Assembly (NCBI GenBank): GCA_030848705.1
Contig: CM061243.1
Span: forward strand, 113,918,674 to 113,982,673
Source: Heracleum sosnowskyi
Taxonomy: Eukaryota > Streptophyta > Magnoliopsida > Apiales > Apiaceae
Length of the DNA: 64,000 nt
Direction: 5' to 3'
The notes beneath the pieces are model-generated. The model saw only the letters and a list, made by a program, of their open reading frames with translations, was not told the origin of the DNA and did not search any database. The translations under genes and the position numbers were made by a program. This document shows, one piece after another, positions 49,105 through 60,342 of the stretch. How positions within the stretch are numbered: position 1 is the first letter of the stretch; each line of letters begins with the position of its first letter.

Positions 49105-49490
49105 AATTAATTAAGGATGAGCTCCCAAAATACCCACCAAATCAGTTTTTTTGCCCAAAATACTCATCGGCGGGATGCTCCGCCCTAAATATCCACGGAA
49201 TACGCATTACAGACATGCGTATACTATTTTTACAAAGGATGCGTATCTCAGACATGCGTATTCTTTGTAAATGCTTTACGGAATACGCATGTCAGACATG
49301 CGTATATTGTTTTTGAAAAAACAAAGAATACGCATCTCAGACATGCGCATCCTTTGTAAAAGTTGAATACGCATGTCTGACGTGCGTATTCAGCGAGTAT
49401 TTTGGGCGGAACATTCCGCTGATGGGTATTTTGGGCAGTCCGCCCCGTTTTGGTAGGTATTTTGGGTATTTTCTCATTAATTAACATACG
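49105..49490. mobile_element. MITE with ATACGCATGTCTGA-type palindromes
   Basis: The ends are inverted: CCCAAAATACCCACCAAA near 49116 against GGTAGGTATTTTGGG near 49452-49468, inside TTAATTAA-like flanks. A second inverted layer pairs CCCAAAATACTCATCGGCGG with GCTGATGGGTATTTTGGGC. The middle contains at least five copies of a GAATACGCAT.TCAGACATGCG-like unit in both orientations, so the whole element can fold. No coding capacity. Confidence 0.65.
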
Positions 49491-50185
49491 TAGAGAAATT
49501 ATATCATAAAAAGCACTCCACCCTCCTTTTTTTTAAGAACAATGGAATCAATTCATTAATAAAAAGTCATACGGCATCTACAAAAATAATCGAGTCGAAC
49601 AAACATAAAATAGAAATAATTGTCTATCTTCGTGAAGAGGTAGTCTAGCAATTTGTTGAAGATGATCTATTTACATATACCCGCTTTACTCACTTCTTCC
49701 GCTTCATCGTAACCTGTTTGAGCTATCGACCATGATTGTAATTACATACAAACTTTTATCATTAAATCAAAACCAGCACTCACAACAAAGGAGAGAAAAC
49801 CGCACTCACTCACAATGAAGAAAAAAACAATACTGAAATTGCAAACTAAAAATCCAAATGAAAAGATCTTAGATCTGAAAAAACGAACAAACGATAAGAG
49901 ATAATTGATCCACTCTCGAATTCAATAAACCCCGCTTGAATTGAAGAAGAAAGAAAACCGAAAGTTACAAATATTTAGATCTAAAAAAACAAACCAAAAC
50001 AAACTAAATGGATAGAAAATCTTACCCAAAAAATAAGATTATTAAAAAACAAACTAAAAAAAAAAAATTGGGGCTTTCCACCGGAGATAAATCGATGAAA
50101 GTCCCCGCCGATTACGCAGAAAATGGGAAAGGGGAAAGGGCGGTGGCCTTTTACAATTTATAAAAATAAATCGATTTATATTTAT
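49491..50185. other. intergenic, nothing recognised
   Basis: AT-rich sequence with no gene or repeat end identified. Confidence 0.5.
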
Positions 50186-50640
50186 CACTACAAGAAAACT
50201 GTTTAAAACCGACCACTTAAAACCGACCGAATAAAACCGGGGTGATTAAAACCGACCGTAGGTCTAGTTGGTCGGTTTTAACTGTGGATAAACCAAAAAC
50301 GACATCGTTTCGGCTAACGTGGCACGCGATGGGGGAAAGGTAAAACCGACCATGCATCTAGCGGTCGGTTTCGACTGTAGCACACACAGAAACGACACCG
50401 TTTTTATTGACGTGGCAGAGATAAAACCGACGACACGGGATCGGTCGGTTATATTGTTGACGTGGTAGGCACAAAACTGACCGATTCATTCGGTCAGTTT
50501 TAAGTGGGCGCCAAAACTGAATAAAAAATAATTTAAATTAAATTGTTTGTACCTATTGAGGCTGAAACGGTGCCGTTTTGGGAAGAAAGACATAACTGAC
50601 CGATCAGCGGTCGGTTATAACCTGCTACTTTATTGTTTTT
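50186..50640. repeat. CACTA 5' subterminal repeat array
   Basis: Many copies of AAAACCGACC and its inverse GGTCGGTTTT, in both orientations. Interspersed are near-palindromes of the type AAACGACATCGTTT (about 50298, 50391 and, inverted form, 50561). In En/Spm such short subterminal motifs bind TNPA; that role here is inference. Confidence 0.8.
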
Positions 50641-50799
50641 GGTTTAAAGTTCTTATTTCTTCAAATGGAGTATGTAAACATAGAAAAGAAAGTTTGGAGA
50701 TAAAGAGAAAGCAAACTCAAGAAAGCAAAGAGGATAAGTGATACAAACATATAATGTATGTTTTCTTTTATCTATTTTGTAAATAGTTTTCTTTTATCT

Positions 50800-52253
50800 A
50801 TGGACATAATGGAAAAATCAGTTATTAGAGCTTTGTGCTTGTTGGAAACAATTTTTCCTCAAACTTGGTTTGATTCGATGGAACATTTGGTTGTACATTT
50901 AGCGGAAGAAATTAGACTAGCCGGACCCGCTTATTGGCATTGGATGTATCCAATTGAGCGTTTGTTGGGAAAATTAAAACAAAAAGTTGGTAATAAAGCA
51001 AGAGTTGAGGGTTCAATTGCCGAACGATATATGGAAGAAGAGGCTCTCAATTTTTGTTCTTTTTATTTTGCCTCCGACTCGGTTCATAATAAAGTACGTC
51101 GTAATGAAGTTTTGTTTGATGTAAAAAATTCGGATAAATTAGAAGTTTTTAGATATCCAATTCAATGTCCTGGAAAAGAAAGAGTGCGCTATATGGATGA
51201 TGATGAACGACTATTAGCAGAAGAATATGTTCTTTTAAACTCACCTGAAGTTCAGCCTTACCTAAGGTACCTATATCTTATCCTAATTTAGTGTTATTGT
51301 CATATTTGAATTATTTTATGTTATTTCCATTATTTCTCCATTTCTATTATTTAGAAGGTACCAAAATCGTGTTATGAGACAACGTCCGGGGACAACTCCT
51401 CAAGATTTAGATCGTATTATCAAGACTCGGTTTAAAACTTGGTTTAAAAAAAAGGTATTTGTTACATTTAGCAAACTTTGAATCTCAATTTTGACTTTAT
51501 CATTACATGTTTTATTTTTAATTTTTTTATAACTAGGTTGAGAATGATGAGGTAGAGGGACCTCGTTTCAAAGACTTGCTTGAAGGACCGTCACTAAGAG
51601 TCATGACTTTTGAGACTTGTCAAGTTAATGGATATAAATTTTCAACGACATCCACATCCGGTTCCGGTGTTGTTGTTAAAGGCACTTCACACGAAAATAA
51701 TCTTGATTATTATGGTCAACTACAAGAAATCGTGAGACTTATTTATGATGGATGCAATCATGTATATTTGTTCAAGTGTATATGGTTTGATAGTATCGGT
51801 GAGGGTGTGAGGAAGGATAAGAATCGAGTGGTGACGATTGATATAACTTCAAGATTGAGGTCTAATGAGATTTTTATTTTAGCTAGTCAAGCCTCTCAAA
51901 TATATTACGCTCCTAGTGTATTGGATCCACGAAGCAAAATATATACGGTGGTCAAATCTAAAAGTCGTCCAATAGATGAAACTATCATTGTGCAAAACGA
52001 TATTGAGGACGCTTTTCAAGAAGATAGATCTAATGCCGGAAGTTTTTCACTCTTTGTTGATTTCGCACAATATGGACAAATCCCATTCATTCGACATGAA
52101 AGTCAAGAAGAAGAAGTAGAAGAAGATGATGAAGATGATGATGATGATGATGATGATGTAGGTGACAAAGAGGAGAGTGAAGAGGAGGACGATGAAGAGG
52201 AGGAAGATAATGATGATGATGAAGACGATGACGGTTTTGATGAAATTGAATAA
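50800..52253 (+). pseudogene. CACTA TNP2-type transposase, carboxyl-terminal remnant
   Basis: Exons 50800-51266, 51355-51454 and 51537-52253 join in frame to about 427 codons. The first part matches DUF4218 (ALCLLETIFPQTWFDSMEHL, WMYPIERLLGKLKQKVGNKA, GSIAERYMEEEALNFCSFYF). The third exon matches DUF4216 (YYGQLQEIVRLIYDGCNHVY, FKCIWFD). The end is a long acidic Asp/Glu tract encoded by GAT/GAA repeats. The Transposase_21 catalytic part that normally precedes DUF4218 is missing: upstream lies only subterminal sequence and a direct 15-bp repeat (TTTTCTTTTATCTAT). The protein would lack the catalytic core, so the gene is an internal-deletion remnant even though its frame is open. Confidence 0.85.
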
Positions 52254-52429
52254 TATTGTTCTTAATTTCACTTTGATAATGATGACTTTGTATTTGTAAG
52301 TGATGTAAATTAAAATTTATAATGATGATATAACTTTGATATTATATTTGTTGGTATTGGCCATATGGAGGTTGGTATTTTGATATAGGATCAATTGTTA
52401 TTGGAATATGGAGTTTAAATATTGGATAT

Positions 52430-52710
52430 TTTACGACAGAAATTACCAGAAAACCGACCGATACAATACAAAACCGACCATTTTTTACCATTTAAATACC
52501 AGAAAACCGACCGATTTCATATAAAACCGACCGTCTCCTTACCATTTAAATACCAGAAAACCGACCGATTTCATATAAAACCGACCGTCTCCTTAAATCG
52601 GTGGTCGGTTATAATCGGTCAGTTATGCAGTTTTAAGGGTCGACTGGTCTAAAACCGACCGATTGTGCACTTTGACCACGGTCGGTTTTGCTTATCTCAG
52701 TCAGTTATTG
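52430..52710. repeat. internal array matching the CACTA 3' subterminal region
   Basis: ACCAGAAAACCGACCG, TTTTTTACCATT, CTCCTTAAATCGGTGGTCGG, TGCACTTTGACCACGGTCGG and neighbours appear in the same order as at about 57100-57320. A 57-bp unit (ATACCAGAAAACCGACCGAT...) is tandemly repeated. The terminal CACTA end that should follow is absent. Confidence 0.8.
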
Positions 52711-53564
52711 CTGTGAAAGGAACATGAGATGAATTTTCATTTTAATAGAAGAGGTGCGCACCTCTACTATTTTAAAAATAAAAAGGTGCGCACCTCTACT
52801 ATTGTAAATTTTTTTTTTTTTAATCTTGACCGTCGAAATATTGATCCAACGGTTCAGGAACAGATTGTTAAATAAATGGTCCCTAACAAGGGACCAGGAC
52901 CCATTTAATATATACATTTAATATTTATTTTTATTAAAAGAATATTTTTCAAATTACATTCATATTTCATTATTATAATTGTATTAGCAATTTCAAAATA
53001 ATTTTTATGTAATTCTATTCTTCGATTTGTCATTCAACTTTATCTTTAATATATAAAATTAATATATTTAATTGTGTCTTGTATTGAAATTAAAATTTAT
53101 TATATGATAAAATATCAACATAGTCAAACATTGTGGACAAAGTTTTATATTATATAATAAAATATAAAAATTTCATAAAAATAGTATTTTATTTAATATT
53201 ACCTCTTTTGAAAGAACCATTTCACTACATAGGTATGCACTTTCACTGTGATGTTCCACTCGATTTACAAAACATCAAAAGTAAACTTTTTATTTAGAAG
53301 ATCCAACCGTACGGATGTTAACATCATGACAAAATATATTTATGGACAAAAAATTAGCCTATTTCGACGATTACAAATGTGTTTTTTTAATAAAAATCTG
53401 GATATATCACATAAAATCGAGAACAAAAACAATTAAAATTTGAAATTACAAGATATACACGATCCAACCGTACGGATGGTAAAAACCAATAAAAAATTAT
53501 ATATGTACAAAAAATTAAGCTATTTAATTAATTAATAATGTTTTTTCATAAGGTTTTTTTAATA
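52711..53564. other. unexplained stretch between the two CACTA halves
   Basis: Holds a duplicated AGGTGCGCACCTCTACTATT (about 52752 and 52783), palindromic at its core, the phrase GGTCCCTAACAAGGGACC (52879-52896, itself an inverted repeat), and two copies of GATCCAACCGTACGGATG (53301 and 53461). No gene. It may be a separate small insertion at the junction. Confidence 0.5.
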
Positions 53565-53815
53565 AGCAAAACTTATAACCGACCACTAGGTTTAACATAA
53601 CCGACCATTAGGGTTTCTAGGGTTGACATAACTGACCGAAACGGACATAACCGACCGTTTTAATATTTTTAATTTTTTTTTTTTGGCGGAAAATTAAAAT
53701 TTTCGCGAAAAATTAAAAAACCCGCCCTTTGTCAGAGCGACGTCGTTTTGCATACTGCACAAAAAACTACGCTAAAACCGACCACACCATCGGTCGGTTT
53801 TAATCTTGGGTATAA
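53565..53815. repeat. internal array resembling the CACTA 5' subterminal region
   Basis: ATAACCGACCA, ATAACCGACCG and CGGTCGGTTTTAA motifs and one GCGACGTCGTTTTG palindrome precede the Transposase_24 gene, as the 5' array precedes the TNP2 remnant. No CACTA end is present at its left side. Confidence 0.7.
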
Positions 53816-53900
53816 AAAAAAAGCAACTGCTCACATTCTATTCTTTCTATCACTTAACACAAAAATCTCTCTACTCTCTACTCTCTACTCTCTCAATTCC

Positions 53901-56708
53901 ATGGCTCAAATCCGTGTAAACTCAAGGCAAATGGCTTCATCTTCTCCGTTTCAACAATTTGATGTATGTTTCCCTAATTGTTTTATACATATATATGATT
54001 ATATGTATGTATATATATAATATACATGGTTACATATATGTATACATGATTAAGTCAATATATACATGATTAATCGATTTTTCTCGGTTAATTTTGCTTC
54101 GACTTCTTTGATTTTCTCGATTTTTCCGTTTAATACATGGTTTTGTGCTTGTTTTTGGTAACCATAGTTCTGTGCTTTTTTTGCATGCAAGTGTTCGTCA
54201 GTTTTGTTAGATTTTGCTTATTGTATTTGTTTGTAGTTGCTCGATTCTTCATAAGATTTTGCTTGTATTTGCTCGATTTGGATTGGATTGACTTTTAGTT
54301 AATATATTTGGATTGTATTGTGCTTGGGTGTTGAATTGAATTATGATTTGTTGAGATATTAATTTTAATTTTGTGCAAAATTTTAATTTTATTTAATTGG
54401 GGAAAAACAAAAGATATAGAGATAGAGATGCAAAATTTTATTTTGTAATTTAATCATTTTCTTAAAATTTATATATTTTCAAAGATTATGTGATATATTA
54501 CTTGTGATATTTGATTTGGTTATTTTGCATGCACGTATTGGTCGGTTATGTGATATTACTTGTGATATTTTATATAGTTAACAAAGTTTTGTTATTTATA
54601 TTGTAGGTGCTCATTGGTTGGTTAATCGGAATCGTTTTGCTTGGCATGGTGTTGTGTATGATGGCTAAAAATAACAAAGGAAAGGGTAAGGAAAATGAGA
54701 AGGATAAGGGTAAAGGAAAGAATGCGAGTAAGGGAAAAAGCAAGGTTGTTAAGGGCAAGGGCAAGGGCAAGGGCAAGGGCAAGGATACGGAGATGAGGCC
54801 AACAAGGAAGAACACTTTGGCTTTACGTGATGAGCCAACGGATTCGGATGGTGATGAGGAACACCCGGACCCCGCACTTGGGAACATGACAGCGGGAGAG
54901 GCACGAGTGTGGCGAGGAAGGAGACCGCGATCACATTCATGTGGAATTTATGGAGCTATAGAACCCGATAGACCTACACGTATCAATATCTCCGATGGAC
55001 AGTAAGTCTAATTTTGTGTACTTCGTGTCTCTTTTTTAGTAGTGCAAAGATGATATATATATATATATGTCTTGTAGATAGTGTTCATTTGTGTTGTGTT
55101 GATAGTTTAATATGTTATTAAATGTAGTATTGAAGATGATACGGCTAAAAAGACTTTGCTTGGGATGGTTCGCGAGAAGTGGCCCATGGGTTATTATACG
55201 TTTAGTGACATCGATGCGGCTTTTCCAAAATGGTTAGAACAAAGGGTTGAGGAGTTTTTTGTAAGTAAAACCATGATTCTTTAGTTTATAATGTTTGTTT
55301 CTTGATTTGTTTGTTAACTTGATTTGATTATGAATTTGACCCTATCCCTTTTTTATATTTTGTAGAAATTCTATAGGCATCAAAAGGGGCAAAGCCGTTT
55401 GCAATCAAGAAGGATCGTTGAAGATCACATTAAGAAAACAATAAAAAGAACAATGAATGAACTTAAGAAGAGAGTTGAGACAAAAGTAAAGGAAACCGGG
55501 GTGTCGAAGGAGTCCTTAAAGCCCGCTTATTGGTCCCTTTTGTTTTGGAAAGATCTTTTGAAATATTGGGAGACAAATGAAGGACACTTGCATAGGGCAA
55601 TGGTTGGAGCCAACAACCGCCAACAAGTTGAGCGGTTGCATAGTGCCGGTGCTCGGTCATTCAACGCCGTGAAAGCGGTAATAATATTTAAATATGTACA
55701 CATACAAACACACACAACGTTATTTCATTTTATATATACTAATGTAAGCTATTTTACATTTTGAAGGAAATGACAAAGAAAAGTCGTAAGCCTCCGACTA
55801 GACTTGAGGTTTGGGATAAATGTCATAAGAAAGTTGGCTCCGATCCGAACAATCCCGTGTATACTACTCCGGGAGCCATGCGCATTGCGGTATTATTCTA
55901 TTTTTGTTTTTTTAGTGTTCAATTATAAGCATTTAAAAGTTTGATTGTTTTAATCAAACTTAAAAAATGTGTAGGAACGATATGCCTCTATTCTTGACCG
56001 TATGCCGGTGGAGGTGACTCAAACGGGTGAGAGAGATGAGCCATGGGATTGGTGGATGGAAGCAACGGGGGTGCCCGAAGGTGAAAAACCCAAAAAAAAT
56101 TATGTTGTGGGATTCCCCAATGCTCGAGCTACCGATCTCATTCCCACCCTAGCTACACGCTATAGGGATTCCACCCGAGGCGAAGCCGGCTCATCCTCGT
56201 CCGCTCCGAGACAACGTGAAGTCATCCCCGACAATGTCTTTCTCTCGATCGTTAGAAATGTTCTTACGGAGATTCGTTCCAATCCTCAACAGTTTGCTCG
56301 TCAACTATCCGATGAAGAAATATCCACATTTGCACGCACTGCCCTCGAGGCCTCCGATCCATCTACCGAACCAAATAGAAGGCTGCAATGGAATAATCTC
56401 ATTGGTGGTGAGATTGTACACATTGTCGGAACCTTAATTGAAGATCTTGTCAAAAAAACCGAAGCACAAGTTCAAGAGGTAATAGTTAATCCTCGTTTTT
56501 TAATTATATCCATTGCACTTTATTTTTTACTTTTTAATTGTTTTATATGTGTGCATAGGAAAAGGATCGACTTGCGCAGGAAGAAAAAGATTATACCGAT
56601 GTGGATGAGGTCTCGGACATTGAGGGTGACAACGGGAATGGCGACGGTGAAGGCAATGGCCAAGATGTGGGTGATTCCGACGACTCTCCTGTTTCTTTGT
56701 CGGAGTAG
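53901..56708 (+). CDS. CACTA Transposase_24 (Ptta/En/Spm) protein, TNPA-like
   Basis: Exons 53901-53963, 54607-55001, 55128-55260, 55366-55677, 55767-55889, 55975-56478 and 56559-56708 join in frame to about 559 aa. The domain with WPMGYYTFSDIDAAFPKWLE, KPAYWSLLFWKDLLKYWETN, GARSFNAVKAEMTKKSRKPP and NPVYTTPGAMRIAERYASIL matches plant Transposase_24. In En/Spm the second protein binds subterminal repeats and works with the TNP2 product. Exon 2 contributes a hydrophobic run (VLIGWLIGIVLLGMVLCMM) followed by a Lys/Gly repeat region, which is odd for a nuclear protein. An alternative acceptor may remove the hydrophobic run. The carboxyl end is acidic. The frame is intact throughout. Confidence 0.85.
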
Positions 56709-57099
56709 TTAATTATGTGGTTGTATGGTTTAGAAACTTTGAATCTGAACTTTAGTAATTGTAATGAACTATGTTTTGTTGGATGTTCGATAATATCGGA
56801 CTTAACATTGTGTGGTTGATCCGTTTATATCGGACCCATATTTTGGTTTGTATGGTTGATCCGATTATGTCGGAGTTAACATTGGTATTTTATGATCCGT
56901 TTGTATCGGATCTAATTAAGTTGGTATTTTATGAATTATGTTTGTATTTATTTTATGATAATGAGTTTAGGAATGGATTGGTTTTTGGATTGGGATTGGT
57001 ATTGATTGTTGTTGATATTGATTGGTATTGCCCATTGGAATGGTATATATGAAATGAATGGTACAGGGCATAAAACTACAGAACCTGCAATTTGTTTTT

Positions 57100-57612
57100 T
57101 AAAAATACCCAGAAAACCGATCGACAATACACATAACTGACCGTTTTTTACCATTCCAAAACACAGAAAACCGACCGGTGTACACCATAACCGACCGCAT
57201 TCAAACTATATAATCGACCGTCTTCCTTAATGGTGGTCGGTTATACGACGGTCGGTTATGCAATTTTGAGCGACTACTGCCATAAAACCGACCGATATGC
57301 ACACTTTGACTTCGGTCGGTTATGGTTAAAGTCAAAACAATTTTTTTCGGACATAACCGACCGCCACCGGTCGGTTTTATTCTGCTGACATCATAGGACA
57401 CGTATTGACACGTGTTATTCTTAGGACCCACTTTAAGGAATTTAAAACGGACATAACCGACCGCCCCGTGGTCGGTTATATGTGTTAAACCTGACCAACT
57501 CTTAAAACCGACCAGTCTAAAACTGACCATCGATGACGGTCGGTTTTACACGTAAAACCGACCGATGTCGGATATAACCGACCCTTTTTGACGGTCGGTT
57601 ATGCTCTGTTTT
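57100..57612. repeat. CACTA 3' subterminal repeat array
   Basis: Dense ATAACCGACCG / CGGTCGGTTAT and AAAACCGACCG motifs in both orientations up to 10 bases before the terminal inverted repeat. Confidence 0.85.
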
Positions 57613-57621
57613 CTTGTAGTG

Positions 57622-58181
57622 TATGTAGATGAAGCCATGGTTGTAGATTTTGAAAATCGGAACAAGGTTGATCTACCTAATAGCGATTCATCAGCAAATC
57701 AAAAATGTATTGGAATGATAAATCGAAACGAAAATCGAATAATTTTTAATATTTAAAATATATATAATATATTAACCTTGTTTATAATAAAATATATAAT
57801 TTAAAAATAATTCATAGTGATAAATCAGATTTTAATTAAAAATCAATTTGATCAAATATTTTAAAATAATAAATTAAGAATTTATTGCCCAATTTTAAAA
57901 AATCGAATGATTTTTAGAACACCGATATGTAATGTACGTATAAAAGCCCGAACCCAAATAAAGTTGCACGCGTATAAATACCTAATAACCTTAAAAACCC
58001 TGACACTAAACCCTCAAAGTAGCCTACGAGTGTGAGTCTCTGTAATAGCATTTGGCAAAGCTAAGGTAATTTTATAAAACCCTAACCCCTGATTCTTCAT
58101 AAGTTACTTACGTACAACTTTTAACCGTTTTTATATATACGAAGCAGCAGCAGCAGCAGTAATATAAAATCAGAGAACAGT
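57622..58181 (+). promoter_or_regulatory. RPS20 promoter and 5' leader
   Basis: TATAAATA at 57973-57980 is the probable TATA box. A telo-box AAACCCTAA (58077-58085) and related AAACCCT phrases nearby are typical of plant ribosomal protein genes and are usually tied to growth-linked expression. A leader intron is likely, with donor AAG|GTAATT at about 58065, which would place the telo-box inside it. A (GCA)n run (58144-58159) precedes the ATG. Confidence 0.6.
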
Positions 58182-59363
58182 ATGGCGACCTATGCAGCTA
58201 TTAAGCCGGTGGTAAAGCCTGGCTATGAAGAAACTCAGGAACCTTTACATAAAATTAGAATCACTTTGTCCTCAAAAAATGTCAAAAATCTCGAAAAGGG
58301 TATGTAATTTGAGTTGTTTTCGCGATGTAATAGTGTTAGTATTTGTTATGTGTATTTGTTGATTTTGTCCGTATGCATTGTGAATGATTTAGAATTATCG
58401 TGTTTCAGTAGTTATATGTTACGTTTAGTTAGTGTTTTTTTACGGTATTTGGCATTTGGTTTAACTGTGTATAGGTACAACGACTGGTTGGGAATTATTG
58501 TGTTTTTGGTAGTTACATGTTACATTTAGCTAGTACTTTCACGGTATTTGACATTTAATTTGTTTTGTGTATAAGCTTTGTGATTGGTTTGGAATTATCG
58601 TGTTTCACATTTGGTGGGTACTTTTACTGTATTTGGTAATTTAGTTTGATTTGTATATTGGTTAAATTCTTGATTGTGAATTCAATTATGTGTTTAGTGT
58701 GTGCTGATTTGGTTCGTGGAGCCAAGGACAAGACTTTGAGAGTCAAGGGACCGGTGAGGATGCCAACCAAGGTTCTTCGTATAACCACGAGGAAGGCTCC
58801 CTGTGGTGAAGGTATTATCATCCATCTAGATTGAAATTAAAATTTTCAAAACTAGTTGAAGACAACATTCACATGCACTTATTATCTCAACTTGGAAACT
58901 ATTTCTTCACCCTTTACCTTCTCAACGTTTTGCTGTTAAAAATCGAGTTTGTGACACCTATAGGTATATTCTAATCACAGACCAAGTTGTATTTAGCTAT
59001 GGATCAGCTATCCTTTCTTGATCGGATGAGCACAAATTTTCTGCCTGTGCTGTAGAAGTGAATAAATTGTCCTATAAGTTCCCTTTGGTCTGGCAATTGA
59101 AAAACCAAGTGTATTTTTTTGGTGTATCAACACACTTGCATATGCATGAACACGCTAACCTTATATCTGATTATGAAGTAATCTACTCCTGCTTATAAAA
59201 TCGTAATTCTGAATTTATAGGAACCAACACGTGGGACAGATTTGAGCTTCGTGTCCACAAGCGTATTATTGACCTGTTCAGCTCCCCTGATGTGGTAAAG
59301 CAGATTACTTCCATCACCATTGAGCCTGGTGTTGAGGTTGAGGTCACCATTGCTGATCAATAG
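58182..59363 (+). CDS. RPS20: 40S ribosomal protein S20 (uS10)
   Basis: Exons 58182-58299, 58698-58811 and 59221-59363 give 124 aa, the usual length. The protein starts MATYAAIKPVVKPGYEETQE and carries the uS10 core HKIRITLSSKNVKNLEKVCA, GPVRMPTKVLRITTRKAPCG, TWDRFELRVHKRIIDLFSSP and the end VEVEVTIADQ. It is a component of the head of the cytosolic small ribosomal subunit. All junctions keep frame (phases 1 and 1). It converges with the transketolase gene, stop codons about 980 bp apart. Confidence 0.97.
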
Positions 59364-60342
59364 AGGAGCCCCGAGCCCGCCCTTTTTTATATAGGTTTTT
59401 GGATTATGGTTTTTTTGGTGTTTTTAATATCTCCTTCTGGAATCATTGTGTCATTTTAAATGTCTCGACTCTTGCGTAGTTATGATGTACAAGTAAAAGT
59501 TTGAAGTAGACACAGATTTATAGAGAATTTCAAAAGTTACTGTCAATCTCCGTTTGAAGAATGCAATTTGACAATGATAATAGTCTTGAATATATTCTAT
59601 TTTTTGACAAATCTCAAGATTGCCTGTCTTATATATTTAATAGCTAGTTCATTTTGAGTCTGGCATCGTCTTCCGGCTTGCAAAGAATTCAAAATAACGT
59701 GTTTGGCTTTGTACTGGATATAGCTTAATTCTAATAACAAGTTTATATGGTTTACTAATTACTTTAGAGTTTACTTAATCCTAGATGTATAATGTTAAAT
59801 ATTGTAAATTTGTATGATTAGTATCAAGGAAATGATATACATTACATTTCAACTAAAACATGCTATAAATATTCTATAAATTTGCGAAGCCCCTTTGGCT
59901 GTACTGTAATCCAAGTTGATTCATTATTTTTTTGAACATAGCTTATAAGCTAATATATACCAAGTAGTATCTATTCTTATATAAATCTGGACTCGGATGA
60001 CAAAGAATAAGCTTTTACCACTAGGCTATTTCAGCGCGCTCAAGTCGATTCACTATTTAAAATAAATAATGCAGGCTTAAGCTTTTTCATTATTGCAAGT
60101 AAATCAAGAACATGTCACATCCAAAACATAGTATAGAAGGTTAATTGCACAACACAGATGGTACAACTGCAGGTCTACGTCAAATTGGATTTTGAACTGT
60201 CTAAGATACTCAAAAGCTACATTCTCAATCTGAAAACAAACCGTCTTGAACCCGATTGTGAGGCAGAAATTCCATGAAGAATCACAGATGAAAACAAACT
60301 GAAGAGAAATAAGTAGTAGCAGTACTACAACTGTCAGTTGCT
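59364..60342. other. shared 3' region of RPS20 and transketolase
   Basis: Contains both 3' untranslated regions. No further gene is seen; the minus-strand frame at 60104-60349 lies in the transketolase 3' untranslated region. Confidence 0.5.

Larger units (their letters stand above)
50186..57621 (+). mobile_element. CACTA (En/Spm-type) transposon, 7.4 kb, apparently composite
   Basis: Begins CACTACAAGAAAAC and ends with its exact inverse GTTTTCTTGTAGTG, flanked by TAT on both sides (50183-50185 and 57622-57624), the 3-bp duplication expected of CACTA elements. Subterminal arrays of AACCGACCG / CGGTCGGTT surround both ends, but similar arrays also occur in the middle (52430-52710, 53565-53815). 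It carries a TNP2 carboxyl-terminal remnant and a complete-looking Transposase_24 gene, both on the plus strand. Confidence 0.93.

Noticed and set aside
52047..52271. Ile-rich minus-strand frame
   Set aside because: Antisense of the acidic GAT/GAA tract at the end of the TNP2 remnant.
54570..54940. Two Pro/Leu-rich minus-strand frames
   Set aside because: Antisense of the Lys/Gly repeat region of the Transposase_24 gene.
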